In this document: piece after piece, positions 48,485 through 58,250 of the stretch
Position numbering within the stretch: the stretch's first letter is position 1
Layout of the letters: the number at the start of each line of letters is the position of its first letter
Origin: Solimonas sp040391865
GTDB taxonomy: Bacteria > Pseudomonadota > Gammaproteobacteria > Nevskiales > Nevskiaceae
DNA: 64,000 nucleotides
Assembly: GCA_040391865.1 (NCBI GenBank)
Contig: JBEBWZ010000001.1
Span: 17,949-81,948, forward strand
Reading direction: 5' to 3'
The notes under the pieces: model-generated
What the model saw: only the letters and a program-made list of their open reading frames with translations
The model's database searches: none
What the model was told of the DNA's origin: nothing
Position numbers and translations under genes: made by a program

Positions 48485-50323
48485 ATGACACCAATGACCG
48501 CATCAACCGAGTTGTTTCTCTCGCGCCGTGATCTCGATTTCATGCTCTATGAATGGCTCGACATCGAGTCGCTGAACCGCGCTCCGCGCTACCAGGATCA
48601 TGACCGCGCCACCTTTGACGCCGTTCTGGAAACCTACGAACGCATCGCGACCGATCTGTTCGCAACGCATTATCAGAAGTCCGATCGCGAAGAACCCTCC
48701 TTTGACGGCGAGACCGCACAGGTCATTCCCGAAGTCGCGGTGGCCCTGAAAGCCGTTGCGGAGTCCGGACTGTTCGCGGCAACGCAAGATTACGGACTTG
48801 GCGGGATGCAACTGCCCGGTGTGGTGGAAAAGGCAGGGATGGCCTATCTGCTCGCGGCCAATGTCGGGACCGCGGCCTATCCGTTCCTGAGCATCGGGAA
48901 CGCCAATCTGCTGCTCGCGCACGGTAGCGCCGAGCAGATCAGGACCTTCGTTGAGCCGACGTTGCGGGGACAGTTCTTCGGCACAATGTGCCTGTCGGAA
49001 CCGCAGGCCGGATCCTCTCTGGCAGACATCGCGACGCGGGCGGAGTACGAAGGCGAGTCGGCGCTTGGGCCGCAGTATCGAGTGACCGGCAACAAGATGT
49101 GGATCTCGGCCGGCGAGCACGAGTTGTCCGATAACATCGTGCATCTGGTGCTGGCCCGAGTCCCCGGACCGGACGGGCGGTTGATCCCCGGCGTCAAGGG
49201 ACTGTCACTGCTGATCGTGCCGAAGTTCCTGGTCAACGAGGATGGTTCACGCGGTGAGCGTAACGATGTGGTTCTCGCCGGTCTGAATCACAAGATGGGC
49301 TGTCGCGGAACCACCAATTGCCTGCTCAATTTCGGTGAAGGAACCCGACACCGTCCAGGTGACCGTGCCGGTGCCATCGGTTATCTGGTGGGTCAGCCGC
49401 ACAAGGGCATGGCCTACATGTTCCACATGATGAACGAGGCCCGTATCGGCGTCGGGCTGGGGGCGTCGGCGTTGGGCTATGCCGGCTATCTGCACGCGCT
49501 GGATTACGCACGCAACCGACCGCAGGGACGTATCGGCAAGGACCCCGCTGCACCACAGCAGCGCATCATCGAGCATGCCGACGTGAGGCGCATGCTGCTG
49601 GCGCAGAAGACCTATGCCGAAAGTGCGATGGCATTGAATCTTTACTGCTCGTATCTCCTCGATCAGATGCATGTCGAGACCGACGAGAGAATTCGCTCCC
49701 AGCAGAATCTGCTGCTGGAAATCCTGACGCCGATTGCAAAGAGCTGGCCATCGCAATGGTGTCTTGCGGCCAATGATCTTGCGATTCAGGTGCATGGCGG
49801 ATATGGCTACACGCGTGAATACAAAGTTGAACAGATCTATCGCGACAATCGGCTGAACCAGATCCACGAAGGCACGCATGGCATCCATGGGCTGGATCTG
49901 TTGGGGCGCAAGGTTGTGATGGACCAGGGTGCGGCGCTGGAAATCCTGTGTGGCCGGATACGGCATTCCATCGATACCGCGCGTGCACGGGAAGATGCTG
50001 ACATCTCGGTGCTTGCCTACAGCCTCGATCTGCGGGTGCAGCGGCTGCTGGAAGTCACTCGCTACCTGCTGGATGTGAACGACAGCCGTGCAAGGCTCGC
50101 AAACGCCAGCCTCTACCTGGAAGCATTCGGTCATGTGGTAGTGGCATGGCTTTGGCTCGATCAGTTGCTGTCGGTACAAGGGAAGCGGGGTGATTTCTAC
50201 GTCGGCAAATTGGCTGCGGCGCGTTACTTCTTCCGCTGGGAGTTGCCGAAGGTGGATGGACAGTTCGATTTGCTCTCGAGTCTGGATGCGACAGCGCTCG
50301 ACATGGAAGACCGCTGGTTCTGA
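48485..50323 (+). CDS. acyl-CoA dehydrogenase, long form (about 600 residues)
   Basis: FAD-dependent alpha,beta-desaturase of acyl-CoA in beta-oxidation. The 612-residue protein has MCLSEPQAGSSLADI, the VTGNKMWISAGEH FAD-site region, VHGGYGYTREYKVEQIYRD (HGGYGYTREY), and the catalytic glutamate region HEGTHGIHGLDLL. A C-terminal helical extension (from about residue 460) places it in the long acyl-CoA dehydrogenase group with an extra C-terminal domain. ATGs at 48485 and 48494 are both possible and neither has a strong ribosome site. Electron-transfer flavoprotein genes are not in the window. Confidence 0.93.
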   Translation: MTPMTASTELFLSRRDLDFMLYEWLDIESLNRAPRYQDHDRATFDAVLETYERIATDLFATHYQKSDREEPSFDGETAQVIPEVAVALKAVAESGLFAATQDYGLGGMQLPGVVEKAGMAYLLAANVGTAAYPFLSIGNANLLLAHGSAEQIRTFVEPTLRGQFFGTMCLSEPQAGSSLADIATRAEYEGESALGPQYRVTGNKMWISAGEHELSDNIVHLVLARVPGPDGRLIPGVKGLSLLIVPKFLVNEDGSRGERNDVVLAGLNHKMGCRGTTNCLLNFGEGTRHRPGDRAGAIGYLVGQPHKGMAYMFHMMNEARIGVGLGASALGYAGYLHALDYARNRPQGRIGKDPAAPQQRIIEHADVRRMLLAQKTYAESAMALNLYCSYLLDQMHVETDERIRSQQNLLLEILTPIAKSWPSQWCLAANDLAIQVHGGYGYTREYKVEQIYRDNRLNQIHEGTHGIHGLDLLGRKVVMDQGAALEILCGRIRHSIDTARAREDADISVLAYSLDLRVQRLLEVTRYLLDVNDSRARLANASLYLEAFGHVVVAWLWLDQLLSVQGKRGDFYVGKLAAARYFFRWELPKVDGQFDLLSSLDATALDMEDRWF

Positions 50324-50402
50324 AGGGCGACATCCTCACCGACGTGATGGCGGGCCACGGTGTCCCACACGGCGCAAATTTCGATACACGACGATCTTTT
50401 CA

Positions 50403-51185
50403 ATGAATCTCCAGAACTCTCCGTTTGACCTTCGTGGGCGCAGCGCCCTGATCACCGGTGGCTCACGTGGCCTCGGACTGCAGATGGCCGAAGTGTTGGG
50501 AAGGCATGGCGCCAGAATCCTGTTGTCGGCGCGCAAGGAAGCTGAACTGCGCTCCGCACAGGCGCAGCTGTCCGAGATGGGAATCGAAGCCGACTGGATC
50601 AGCGCCGATGCGTCCATTGAAAGCGAGATCGAGCAGCTGGCGGAGCAGGCGGTCGCGAAAGCAGGTCGCGTCGATATCCTGATCAACAATGCCGGCTGCT
50701 CCTGGGGGGCAGCAGCGGAAGACTATCCGGTCGCCGCCTGGGACAAGGTGTTCAACCTCAATATCCGCGGGCCGTTCCTGCTCTCGCAGAAGATCGCCAA
50801 GCGCTCGATGATTCCCAACGGTTACGGGCGCATCGTCAATATTGCTTCGATGGCCGGCCTGCAGGGCACTTCGCCGGACGTCCTTCAGGCCATTGGCTAC
50901 AGCAGCAGCAAGGGCGCATTGATCAACTTCACCCGGGCGCTCGCCGCCGAATGGGGGCGCTATGGCATTACCGTTAACGCGCTGGCACCGGGATTCTTTC
51001 CATCGAAGTTGAGCAACGACCTGATCAGCGCCGTGGGCAACGACCGCATGGCTGCGCTTTCACCCTTGAACCGACTGGGCGACGACGAGGATCTCAAGGG
51101 CGCGGCGCTGCTCTTCGCGTCTGATGCCTCCAAGCACATCACCGGCCAGGTACTGGCGGTCGATGGCGGTGCCACCATCATTTGA
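50403..51185 (+). CDS. short-chain dehydrogenase/reductase, second copy of the cluster
   Basis: Classical SDR of 260 residues. Cofactor loop TGGSRGLGLQMA, NNAG in INNAGCSWG, catalytic Ser in NIASMAGL and the YSSSKGA motif are all present, ending QVLAVDGGATII. It resembles gluconate 5-dehydrogenase/3-oxoacyl-reductase-like SDRs. It may reduce or oxidise a hydroxyacyl intermediate in the pathway. It starts 80 bases after the acyl-CoA dehydrogenase gene. The ATG at 50403 lacks a strong ribosome site. Confidence 0.9.
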   Translation: MNLQNSPFDLRGRSALITGGSRGLGLQMAEVLGRHGARILLSARKEAELRSAQAQLSEMGIEADWISADASIESEIEQLAEQAVAKAGRVDILINNAGCSWGAAAEDYPVAAWDKVFNLNIRGPFLLSQKIAKRSMIPNGYGRIVNIASMAGLQGTSPDVLQAIGYSSSKGALINFTRALAAEWGRYGITVNALAPGFFPSKLSNDLISAVGNDRMAALSPLNRLGDDEDLKGAALLFASDASKHITGQVLAVDGGATII

Positions 51186-51311
51186 TCCCTGGCGATGTCG
51201 CGGGCCTCTCGGACGCCCGCCCGTCCGCTCGGAGCAGTCCTACGGAGACTCCATGAAAACCCCTGGAAATATAGACAAGCGCAGCCGCGGCTGCAGCGGC
51301 GAGGATCGGCG

Positions 51312-52961
51312 ATGAGAGGCCAGATGATGGGGCAGCCATTGCTGATCAGCAGCTTGCTGCGGCATGCCGAGACATGCCATGGCGACACCGAGATCGTGTC
51401 GCGAGTGATCGAGCCGGCCACCGGATCGTCCCGCTTCCATCGTTACGGGTGGACGCAGCTCGCGCAGCGCGCGCGCCGTCTGGCCAATGCGCTGCCGCGA
51501 CTCGGTGTTGCGCATGGGGATCGCGTCGGCACCTTGAGCTGGAACGGCTATCGGCATGTCGAGCTGTACTACGCGGTCTCCGGCAGCGGATCGGTGATAC
51601 ACACCATCAATCCGCGACTGTTCCCTGAGCAGATTGCGTGGATGATCAATCACGCCGAAGACCGGGTCATTTTCTTCGACATCAACCTGGCGCCGCTGGT
51701 CGAGCAGCTGCTGCCGAAATGCCCCGCCGTCAAAGCGTGGGTGGCGATGACCGATGCCGCAAACAGACCCACGGCGACAATCCCCGGCCTGCTCTGCTAC
51801 GAGGATCTGCTTGCGGCCGAGAGTGACGTTTATGACTGGCCGCTATTCGACGAGAACGAAGCCGCCTGCCTGTGCTACACCTCGGGAACCACAGGCAATC
51901 CCAAGGGCGTGTTGTATTCGCATCGCTCGACGTTGCTGCATGCCTATGCTGCCGCCTTGCCGGATGTCCTCAATCTGTCCGCCTGCGACACGGCACTGCC
52001 CGTGGTCCCGATGTTCCATGTCAACGCCTGGGGCATTCCCTACGCCGCGGCGCTGGTGGGCTTCAAGCTGGTTCTGCCGGGGAACGCGCTTGATGGTGCC
52101 AGTCTCTGCGAGCTGTTCATCAATGAGGCGGTCACGTTCTCGGCGGGGGTGCCGACGATCTGGATGGCCCTGCTCCAGTATTTACGGGAACAAAGAATCG
52201 AGTTGCCCACGCTGAAGCGATGTTCGGTGGGAGGCTCCGCCTGCCCGGCAGCCTTGAAGGACGCCTTCGAGGATGAGTACGGCATCAAGCTGCAATCCAG
52301 TTGGGGCATGACCGAGACTTCACCGCTCGGTGCCTGCAACAGCCCGAAGGCCAAGCATCAAGAGCTTTCCGCGCCGGAAAGAAGGCGGATCGAGCTGAAG
52401 GCCGGGCGTCCGGCGTTCGGCGTCGAGCTGAAGGTCATCAATGCGGAAGGCCTGGAGTTGCCGCGGGATGGTTCGAGCGCCGGTGATCTCCTGGTGCGCG
52501 GGCATTGGGTGGTCGAGCGCTACTACAAATCGGACGCGCCGGCGGTCGTCGACGGATGGTTTCCCACGGGCGACGTCGCCACCCTGGATGCCGACAGCTA
52601 CCTCACCATTACCGATCGCTCCAAGGACGTGATCAAGTCTGGCGGTGAATGGATCAGCTCCATCGAGCTGGAGAGTGTGGCCATGAGCCATCCCGCTGTC
52701 GCCGAAGCAGCGGTCATTGGGATCGTCCATCCGCGCTGGGACGAGCGGCCGTTGCTGGTGGCGGTGAAACGTCGCGACTGTGATGTCGGCCGCGACGAGC
52801 TGCTGCAACACTACGGTGGCCGCGTCGCGAAATGGTGGATTCCGGACGACGTGGTGTTCGTCGAAGAGCTGCCTCACACGGCGACCGGAAAGGTGCACAA
52901 GGTTGTTCTGCGCGAAAAATTCTCGGCGTACCGGTTTTCTGATGTGCTGCTGGGCAGCTAG
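51312..52961 (+). CDS. acyl-CoA synthetase (AMP-forming), medium/long-chain type
   Basis: Activates a carboxylic acid with ATP and CoA. The 549-residue protein has the P-loop-like YTSGTTGNPKG (residues 189-199), PMFHVNAWG, the QSSWGMTETSP adenylation motif, the GWFPTGDVA region and the C-terminal lysine region ATGKVHKVVL. This is the layout of fatty-acyl or aryl/alkanoate CoA ligases. GAGGA lies six bases before the ATG at 51312. In the cluster it would load the acid product of ester or lactone cleavage for beta-oxidation. Confidence 0.93.
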   Translation: MRGQMMGQPLLISSLLRHAETCHGDTEIVSRVIEPATGSSRFHRYGWTQLAQRARRLANALPRLGVAHGDRVGTLSWNGYRHVELYYAVSGSGSVIHTINPRLFPEQIAWMINHAEDRVIFFDINLAPLVEQLLPKCPAVKAWVAMTDAANRPTATIPGLLCYEDLLAAESDVYDWPLFDENEAACLCYTSGTTGNPKGVLYSHRSTLLHAYAAALPDVLNLSACDTALPVVPMFHVNAWGIPYAAALVGFKLVLPGNALDGASLCELFINEAVTFSAGVPTIWMALLQYLREQRIELPTLKRCSVGGSACPAALKDAFEDEYGIKLQSSWGMTETSPLGACNSPKAKHQELSAPERRRIELKAGRPAFGVELKVINAEGLELPRDGSSAGDLLVRGHWVVERYYKSDAPAVVDGWFPTGDVATLDADSYLTITDRSKDVIKSGGEWISSIELESVAMSHPAVAEAAVIGIVHPRWDERPLLVAVKRRDCDVGRDELLQHYGGRVAKWWIPDDVVFVEELPHTATGKVHKVVLREKFSAYRFSDVLLGS

Positions 52962-53286
52962 GCGGCCTCACGGCGGGTCGAAGCCGGCGTGAGGTCGTCT
53001 TTCGATGAGCGATGCAGCGCTGCCTTGCTACGCAGCCCCTCGCACGGCTCGACGACAAGTGCTCGAGTTGGATCGATATCGTGATTTCACGTACGGCCTC
53101 TTGTGTGCCGGCCTGCGGCGATCACGATCCAGGGTCAGCGCGACCGCCGTTCGTGCCGACGGCACTTCCGGAAAAATTTAAAGATAGCGGTGAATGGAAA
53201 ATCTGCGGGGCTTCAAGCTGCTCCAGCGGGAAGCGCGCCTAGCTCTGCCCTTTCACCGCAGCCATTCTCTTTGGAAAGGAGCTCGC
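52962..53286. other. 325-bp gene-free stretch before the fadB-like gene
   Basis: No convincing open frame is present. A near-perfect inverted repeat at 52965-52993 (CCTCACGGCGGG with CCGGCGTGAGG, one mismatch) just after the acyl-CoA synthetase stop may end its transcript. An AT-rich patch at about 53173-53191 (GGAAAAATTTAAAGATAGC) stands out and is a candidate promoter for the fadB-like/thiolase pair, though no clean -35/-10 pair can be named. Confidence 0.5.
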
Positions 53287-55377
53287 ATGAGCGACGTGGT
53301 ATTTGAGAACCGCAGTGGCATCGCGCTGCTGCGCCTGAGCAATCCGCCCGTCAATGCCCTGGGCCTTGAATTGCGCAGAAGCATTGTGAAGAACCTCGAT
53401 CGGGCGAACGGCGATCCGGAAATCAAGGCCATCATCCTGATGGGCTCGGAACGCGCGTTCTCCGGAGGGGCGGATATTGGCGAGTTCGGGACTGAAGCGG
53501 CCATGGCCCACCCGGACTTGCCGACGGTCATTGACGTGCTGGATGCCAGCGCTAAACCCGTGATCGCAGCCATCAGCGGAGCGTGCATGGGCGGAGGCCT
53601 GGAGCTAGCGCTGGGGTGTCACTTCCGGGTCGCGAGCCTGAGCGCTCAGATCGCGTTACCGGAGGTGAAGCTGGGGCTGCTGCCGGGGGCGGGCGGCACG
53701 CAGAGGTTGCCCCGGCTACTGGGCATCGAGCGGGCGCTGAATCTGATGGTCTCCGGGGCGGCGCAGCCAGCCCGGGAATTTGCGGAGATGGCATTGTTTG
53801 ACGCGCTCATCGAAGGTGATCTTCTGGAGGCCGCGCTCCGTTTTGCGCAGACGGTCATCGGAGAGAAGCGTCCGCTGCCCAGGGTCCGCGATATCAAGGT
53901 CCGTGATTCTGGCTCGGAGGCGTATCTCCAGTTCGCACGCAACATGCTCAAGTCTCCTGCGGATGAAATGTCTGCCCAAGGTGCCTGTGTGGATGCGGTG
54001 GCCGCGTCGCTGCTCGGATTCGATGAAGGCATGGCGCGGGAACGCCGACTGTTTGAAACGCTTTTGCATTCCAGGGCATCGATCGCGGCCAGGCATCTGT
54101 TTCTGGCCGAACGCGCTGCCGGCCGAATGTCGGACCTGCCGCCGCAAACGCGGACTCGCCCGATCGGCAGCGTCGGCGTCATCGGCGCCGGAATCATGGG
54201 CGGCGGAATCACGATGAACTTCCTGAATGCGGGGATTCCCGTTGTGCTTGTGGAGGCGACGCAACAGGCGCTGGACAAGGGGATCGCCACCATTCGGCGG
54301 AACTACGCGACTTCGATCAAGAAAGGAAAGCTGACCGAGCAACAGCTTGAGCAAAGGATGGGTCTGATCACTCCGGTGCTGGACTACGCATCACTCGCCG
54401 ATGTGGATCTTGTGATCGAAGCGGTTTTTGAAAGCATGGAGGTCAAGGCGTCGGTCTTCCGCCGTCTGGACGCCGTCTGCAAACCTGGCGCCATTCTGGC
54501 GTCGAACACTTCATATCTGGATATCAACCGCATTGCCGGCTTCACGCAGCGGCCGGAAGATGTGCTCGGTCTGCATTTCTTCTCGCCCGCGAATGTGATG
54601 CGCCTCCTGGAGATCGTGCGCGGTGCCAGGACCGCACCGGATGTGCTGGCGACGGTCGTGCAACTGTCCAGGAGAATCCAAAAAACCTGCGTGGTTGCGG
54701 GTGTCTGTGATGGGTTCATTGGCAATCGCATGTTGGAGCCTTATCTCGCTGCAGCCGAGGAACTGGTCGTCGCGGGCGCGACGACGGAGGAGGTGGATAC
54801 CGCCCTGCAGCATTTCGGGATGGCGATGGGACCGTTCCGCATGATGGATCTTGCGGGTCTCGATATCGGCTGGGCCACCCGCAAGCGCAAGGCACTGGAG
54901 TATCCGGATAAGGACTTCAGTTCGGTCTTGCATCTCTTGTGTGAAGCGGGGCGATTCGGCCAGAAGACCGGCGCGGGCTGGTATCGCTACGAAGCCGGGA
55001 AGCGAGATCCGATTGCCGATCCGGCCACTGCGCAGTACATCGAGGAATTTCGCGAGAAAAAGGGAGTTCATCCGCGGAGCATCTCCGCGGATGAGATTGT
55101 GCAGCGCTGTCTTTTCTCCCTGATCAATGAGGGCGCGCGCATTCTCGAAGAGGGGATCGCCCAGCGCGCCTCGGATCTCGATGTGGTGTACATCCACGGC
55201 TACGGGTTTCCGGCCAGACGCGGTGGCCCGATGTGCTATGCCGATCAGGTCGGGCTGCCGAACGTGGTACGCCGCCTGCAACATTTCGCGACCGCTGCGG
55301 AGGGCGATGACGGCTCGGCATGGTCGCCTGCGCCTCTGCTTGCGCGTCTGGCGGCGGCCGGCAAGACCTTCAACTAG
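53287..55377 (+). CDS. bifunctional enoyl-CoA hydratase/3-hydroxyacyl-CoA dehydrogenase (FadB/FadJ-like)
   Basis: Two-domain beta-oxidation enzyme of 696 residues. The N-terminal crotonase domain has SERAFSGGADI, GACMGGGLELALGC with the first catalytic glutamate, and LPEVKLGLLPGAGGTQ with the second. The NAD domain starts near residue 295 (VGVIGAGIMGGGI), has HFFSPANVMRLLEIV with the catalytic histidine, and DGFIGNRM. The C-terminus ends GFPARRGGPM and beyond. AGGAG lies five bases before the ATG at 53287. It is followed after 16 bases by the thiolase, as in fadBA or fadIJ operons. Confidence 0.95.
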   Translation: MSDVVFENRSGIALLRLSNPPVNALGLELRRSIVKNLDRANGDPEIKAIILMGSERAFSGGADIGEFGTEAAMAHPDLPTVIDVLDASAKPVIAAISGACMGGGLELALGCHFRVASLSAQIALPEVKLGLLPGAGGTQRLPRLLGIERALNLMVSGAAQPAREFAEMALFDALIEGDLLEAALRFAQTVIGEKRPLPRVRDIKVRDSGSEAYLQFARNMLKSPADEMSAQGACVDAVAASLLGFDEGMARERRLFETLLHSRASIAARHLFLAERAAGRMSDLPPQTRTRPIGSVGVIGAGIMGGGITMNFLNAGIPVVLVEATQQALDKGIATIRRNYATSIKKGKLTEQQLEQRMGLITPVLDYASLADVDLVIEAVFESMEVKASVFRRLDAVCKPGAILASNTSYLDINRIAGFTQRPEDVLGLHFFSPANVMRLLEIVRGARTAPDVLATVVQLSRRIQKTCVVAGVCDGFIGNRMLEPYLAAAEELVVAGATTEEVDTALQHFGMAMGPFRMMDLAGLDIGWATRKRKALEYPDKDFSSVLHLLCEAGRFGQKTGAGWYRYEAGKRDPIADPATAQYIEEFREKKGVHPRSISADEIVQRCLFSLINEGARILEEGIAQRASDLDVVYIHGYGFPARRGGPMCYADQVGLPNVVRRLQHFATAAEGDDGSAWSPAPLLARLAAAGKTFN

Positions 55378-55393
55378 ATTCCAGGAACGTTTC

Positions 55394-56572
55394 ATGAACG
55401 AAGCCGTTATTGTTTCCACCGCCCGCACCGGCCTTGCGAAAAGCTGGAAAGGCGCATTCAACATGACCTATGGCGCCACACTTGGGGCGCATGCGGTGCG
55501 GCATGCCGTGGCGCGTGCCGGGATCGACCCCGCAGAGGTCGAGGACGTGATGATGGGCGGGACTTTTGGAGAAGGCACGACCGGCGGCAATATTGCGCGT
55601 GCCATCGCGCTGCGGGCCGGCTTGCCCGTGACGACCTGTGGCGTGACCGTCAATCGCTTCTGCTCCTCGGGATTGCAGACGATCGCGATGGCCGCGCAGC
55701 GGATCATGGTCGAGCAGGTGCCGGTCATCGTCGCTGGTGGCGTGGAAAGTATCTCGTGCGTGCAGAACGAGGCGAACCAGCACATGGTCAGCGACCCCTG
55801 GCTGGTCGAGCACAAGCCGACGATCTACTGGAACATGCTGCAGACCGCCGAGCAGGTGGCCAAGCGCTACGGCATTTCCCGCGAGGCCCAGGACGAGTAC
55901 GGTGCACGCAGTCAGCAACGTGCGTCTGCTGCACAAGCGGCAGGGAAATTCAGCGATGAAATCGTGCCGATGACGACCACGATGGGAGTGGTCGACAAGA
56001 GCAGCGGCGCAATCGCTACGCGTGAAGTGACGATCAGCGCCGATGAAGGCATCCGCAGCGATACGACCGTTGAAGGGCTGTCGAGAATCCGCCCGGTTTT
56101 TCCCGGCGGGGTGATCACGGCGGGCAACGCGAGTCAGTTCTCCGACGGCAGTTCGGCCTGCGTGGTGATGAACGCGAGGCTCGCCGAGCAGCGCGGCTTG
56201 CAGCCGCTCGGCGCGTTCAGAGGTTTTGCCGTCGCCGGGTGTGAGCCGGACGAAATGGGGATCGGCCCCGTCTTCGCGATACCGCGCCTGCTAGCACGCA
56301 ATGGTTTGAAAGTGTCCGACATCGGGCTATGGGAGCTTAACGAAGCGTTCGCCTGCCAGGTGCTGTATTGCCGCGACAAGCTGGGCATTCCGGACGAATT
56401 GATGAACGTGAACGGCGGCGCGATTGCCGTCGGACACCCCTACGGTGTCAGTGGTGCACGTTTGACAGGCCATGCGCTGATCGAGGGCAGGCGACGTCGC
56501 GCCAGATACGTGGTCGTCACCATGTGCATCGGTGGCGGCCAGGGGGCGGCCGGGTTGTTCGAGGTCTACTGA
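55394..56572 (+). CDS. acetyl-CoA C-acyltransferase (thiolase)
   Basis: Cleaves 3-ketoacyl-CoA with CoA in the last step of beta-oxidation. The 392-residue protein keeps the acyl-accepting cysteine (VNRFCSSGLQT), ELNEAFACQ, the histidine region NGGAIAVGHPYGVSGAR and the final cysteine in MCIGGGQGAA. The HPYG variant replaces the more common HPLG or HPIG. It lies 16 bases after the fadB-like gene and ends the catabolic cluster. A long hairpin follows at 56616. Confidence 0.95.
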   Translation: MNEAVIVSTARTGLAKSWKGAFNMTYGATLGAHAVRHAVARAGIDPAEVEDVMMGGTFGEGTTGGNIARAIALRAGLPVTTCGVTVNRFCSSGLQTIAMAAQRIMVEQVPVIVAGGVESISCVQNEANQHMVSDPWLVEHKPTIYWNMLQTAEQVAKRYGISREAQDEYGARSQQRASAAQAAGKFSDEIVPMTTTMGVVDKSSGAIATREVTISADEGIRSDTTVEGLSRIRPVFPGGVITAGNASQFSDGSSACVVMNARLAEQRGLQPLGAFRGFAVAGCEPDEMGIGPVFAIPRLLARNGLKVSDIGLWELNEAFACQVLYCRDKLGIPDELMNVNGGAIAVGHPYGVSGARLTGHALIEGRRRRARYVVVTMCIGGGQGAAGLFEVY

Positions 56573-56615
56573 AGCAGTGATCTGCAGGTGGTCCGACCGT
56601 GGCCCTGACCTTGCC

Positions 56616-56647
56616 CCAGTCGCCGACGCGTTAAGGTCGGCGACTGG
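56616..56647. terminator. 12-bp perfect hairpin at the end of the catabolic cluster
   Basis: CCAGTCGCCGAC (56616-56627) and GTCGGCGACTGG (56636-56647) pair exactly around an eight-base loop. No T-run follows on either strand. It separates the thiolase and the convergent hemJ gene. Confidence 0.6.
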
Positions 56648-56676
56648 AAAGCAGGGGGCCGCGTCGGCGGCAAGGT

Positions 56677-57093
56677 TCAGTACGGCCGTACGATCACCAT
56701 GATCAGTACCGCAAACAGGATCACCGCCGGCACTTCGTTGGCGATGCGGTAGAAGCGCGCGCTCTTGTCGTTGCGCTGTTCCGCAAAGGCGCGCAGGCGG
56801 GTTTTCAGCCAGCCGTGATAGCCGGACAGGATCAGTACCAGCGTCAGCTTGGCGTGCATCCAGCCGAACTTCATGAAGCCCGGTGTCGAGGCCAGCATCC
56901 AGACGCCGAAAATCCAGGTCCCCAGCATGCCGATGGTGGTGATGGTGTAAAGACGCCGCTCCATCACGCAAAAACGGTTGAGCTCTTCGGCGCTGCGTGC
57001 CTCGCAGTGGTAGACGAACAGGCGTGGCAAATAGAACAGGCCGGCGAACCAGGCGACGACGAAAAAGACATGTAAAGCTTTGATCCAGAGCAT
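56677..57093 (-). CDS. hemJ: protoporphyrinogen oxidase HemJ
   Basis: Inner-membrane enzyme of the penultimate step of heme synthesis. The 138-residue protein has four hydrophobic segments. Conserved stretches are LWIKALHVFFVVAWFAGLFYLPRLFVYH (KALHVFFVVAWFAGLFYLPR in part, cited as ALHVFFVVAWFAG), the MERRLYTITT motif, KFGWMHAKLTLVL (WMHAKL) and FYRIANEVPA. It is divergent from argC across about 100 bp. Confidence 0.94.
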   Translation of the reverse strand: MLWIKALHVFFVVAWFAGLFYLPRLFVYHCEARSAEELNRFCVMERRLYTITTIGMLGTWIFGVWMLASTPGFMKFGWMHAKLTLVLILSGYHGWLKTRLRAFAEQRNDKSARFYRIANEVPAVILFAVLIMVIVRPY

Positions 57094-57194
57094 GGGTGCG
57101 GGCAGTTGGCTGGCAGGGGAAGGCGGTGTTGCCGTCAGAGGGCGCTAGAATACAGGGCTCATTCACGTATTTCCCGCGCGCACCGCGTCTGACC

Positions 57195-58229
57195 ATGATC
57201 AAGGTTGGCATTGTTGGCGGCACCGGCTACACCGGTGCCGAACTGTTACGGATTCTGGCTCTGCATCCGCAGGCGGAGGTCGTGGTACTGACTTCCCGCC
57301 AGGAGGCGGGCAGGCGTGCCGACGCACATTTTCCGCATCTGCGCGGGTATTGCGGTGACCTGACCTTCACCGCGCCGGATGCGGACGCGCTGGCGGCCTG
57401 CGATGCGGTGTTCTTTGCGACGCCCCATGGCACCGCGATGACGCTGGCACCGGAGCTGGTCGCACGCAGCGTGAAGGTGATCGATCTGTCGGCGGACTTC
57501 CGCCTGCGCGATACCGCGGTGTTCAAGCAGTGGTACCGGCAGGATCATGCCTGCCCGGATCTGCTGGCCGAGGCGGTGTACGGTCTGCCGGAGGTTTACC
57601 GCGAGCAGATCCGCAAGGCGCGGATCGTGGCCAATCCCGGGTGCTATCCCACGTCGGTCCAGTTGGGCTATCTGCCGCTGCTGGAGCAGGGCTTGATTGC
57701 GCGGGATGGCTTGATCGCCGACTGCAAGTCCGGCGTCAGTGGCGCGGGTCGCGAGGCCAAGGTCGGTTCGCTGTTCAGCGAGGTGTCCGATTCGTTCAAG
57801 GCGTATGGCGCCGGTGGCCATCGTCACTGGCCGGAAATCTCCCAGGGTCTGCGTGACTTTGCCGGCAGTGAGGTCGGAGTGACGTTCGTGCCGCATCTGA
57901 CCCCGGCGATCCGTGGCATTCATGCCACGCTGTACGCGCGCTTGACGCGCGACGATGTCGATCTGCAGGCGCTGTTCGAGCAGCGGTATGCGCAGGAGCC
58001 GTTCGTGGACGTGGCGCCGGCCGGCGATCACCCGGAAACGCGCGGTGTGCGCGGCGCCAATACCTGCCGGATTGCGGTGCATCTTGCCCCGGACCGGCGC
58101 ACAGTGATCGTGCTCTCGGTGATCGACAATCTGGTCAAGGGGGCCTCGGGCCAGGCGGTGCAGAACCTGAACCTGATGTTCGGGCTGGACGAGCGTCTGG
58201 GGCTGAACGTCCCGCCGCTCGCGCCCTAA
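57195..58229 (+). CDS. argC: N-acetyl-gamma-glutamyl-phosphate reductase
   Basis: NADPH-dependent step of arginine synthesis. The 344-residue protein has the opening IKVGIVGGTGYTGAELLRIL (GIVGGTGYTGAELLRIL), the catalytic cysteine in VANPGCYPTSVQLG, SGVSGAGREAK, and HRHWPEISQGL. The C-terminal DNLVKGASGQAVQNLN is a hallmark of the family. A TAGAAT box at 57146-57151 could be its -10. It heads a same-strand run with DUF6776, bactofilin and erpA. Confidence 0.97.
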   Translation: MIKVGIVGGTGYTGAELLRILALHPQAEVVVLTSRQEAGRRADAHFPHLRGYCGDLTFTAPDADALAACDAVFFATPHGTAMTLAPELVARSVKVIDLSADFRLRDTAVFKQWYRQDHACPDLLAEAVYGLPEVYREQIRKARIVANPGCYPTSVQLGYLPLLEQGLIARDGLIADCKSGVSGAGREAKVGSLFSEVSDSFKAYGAGGHRHWPEISQGLRDFAGSEVGVTFVPHLTPAIRGIHATLYARLTRDDVDLQALFEQRYAQEPFVDVAPAGDHPETRGVRGANTCRIAVHLAPDRRTVIVLSVIDNLVKGASGQAVQNLNLMFGLDERLGLNVPPLAP

Positions 58230-58250
58230 TCTCCGGTACGGCGGACGCGC

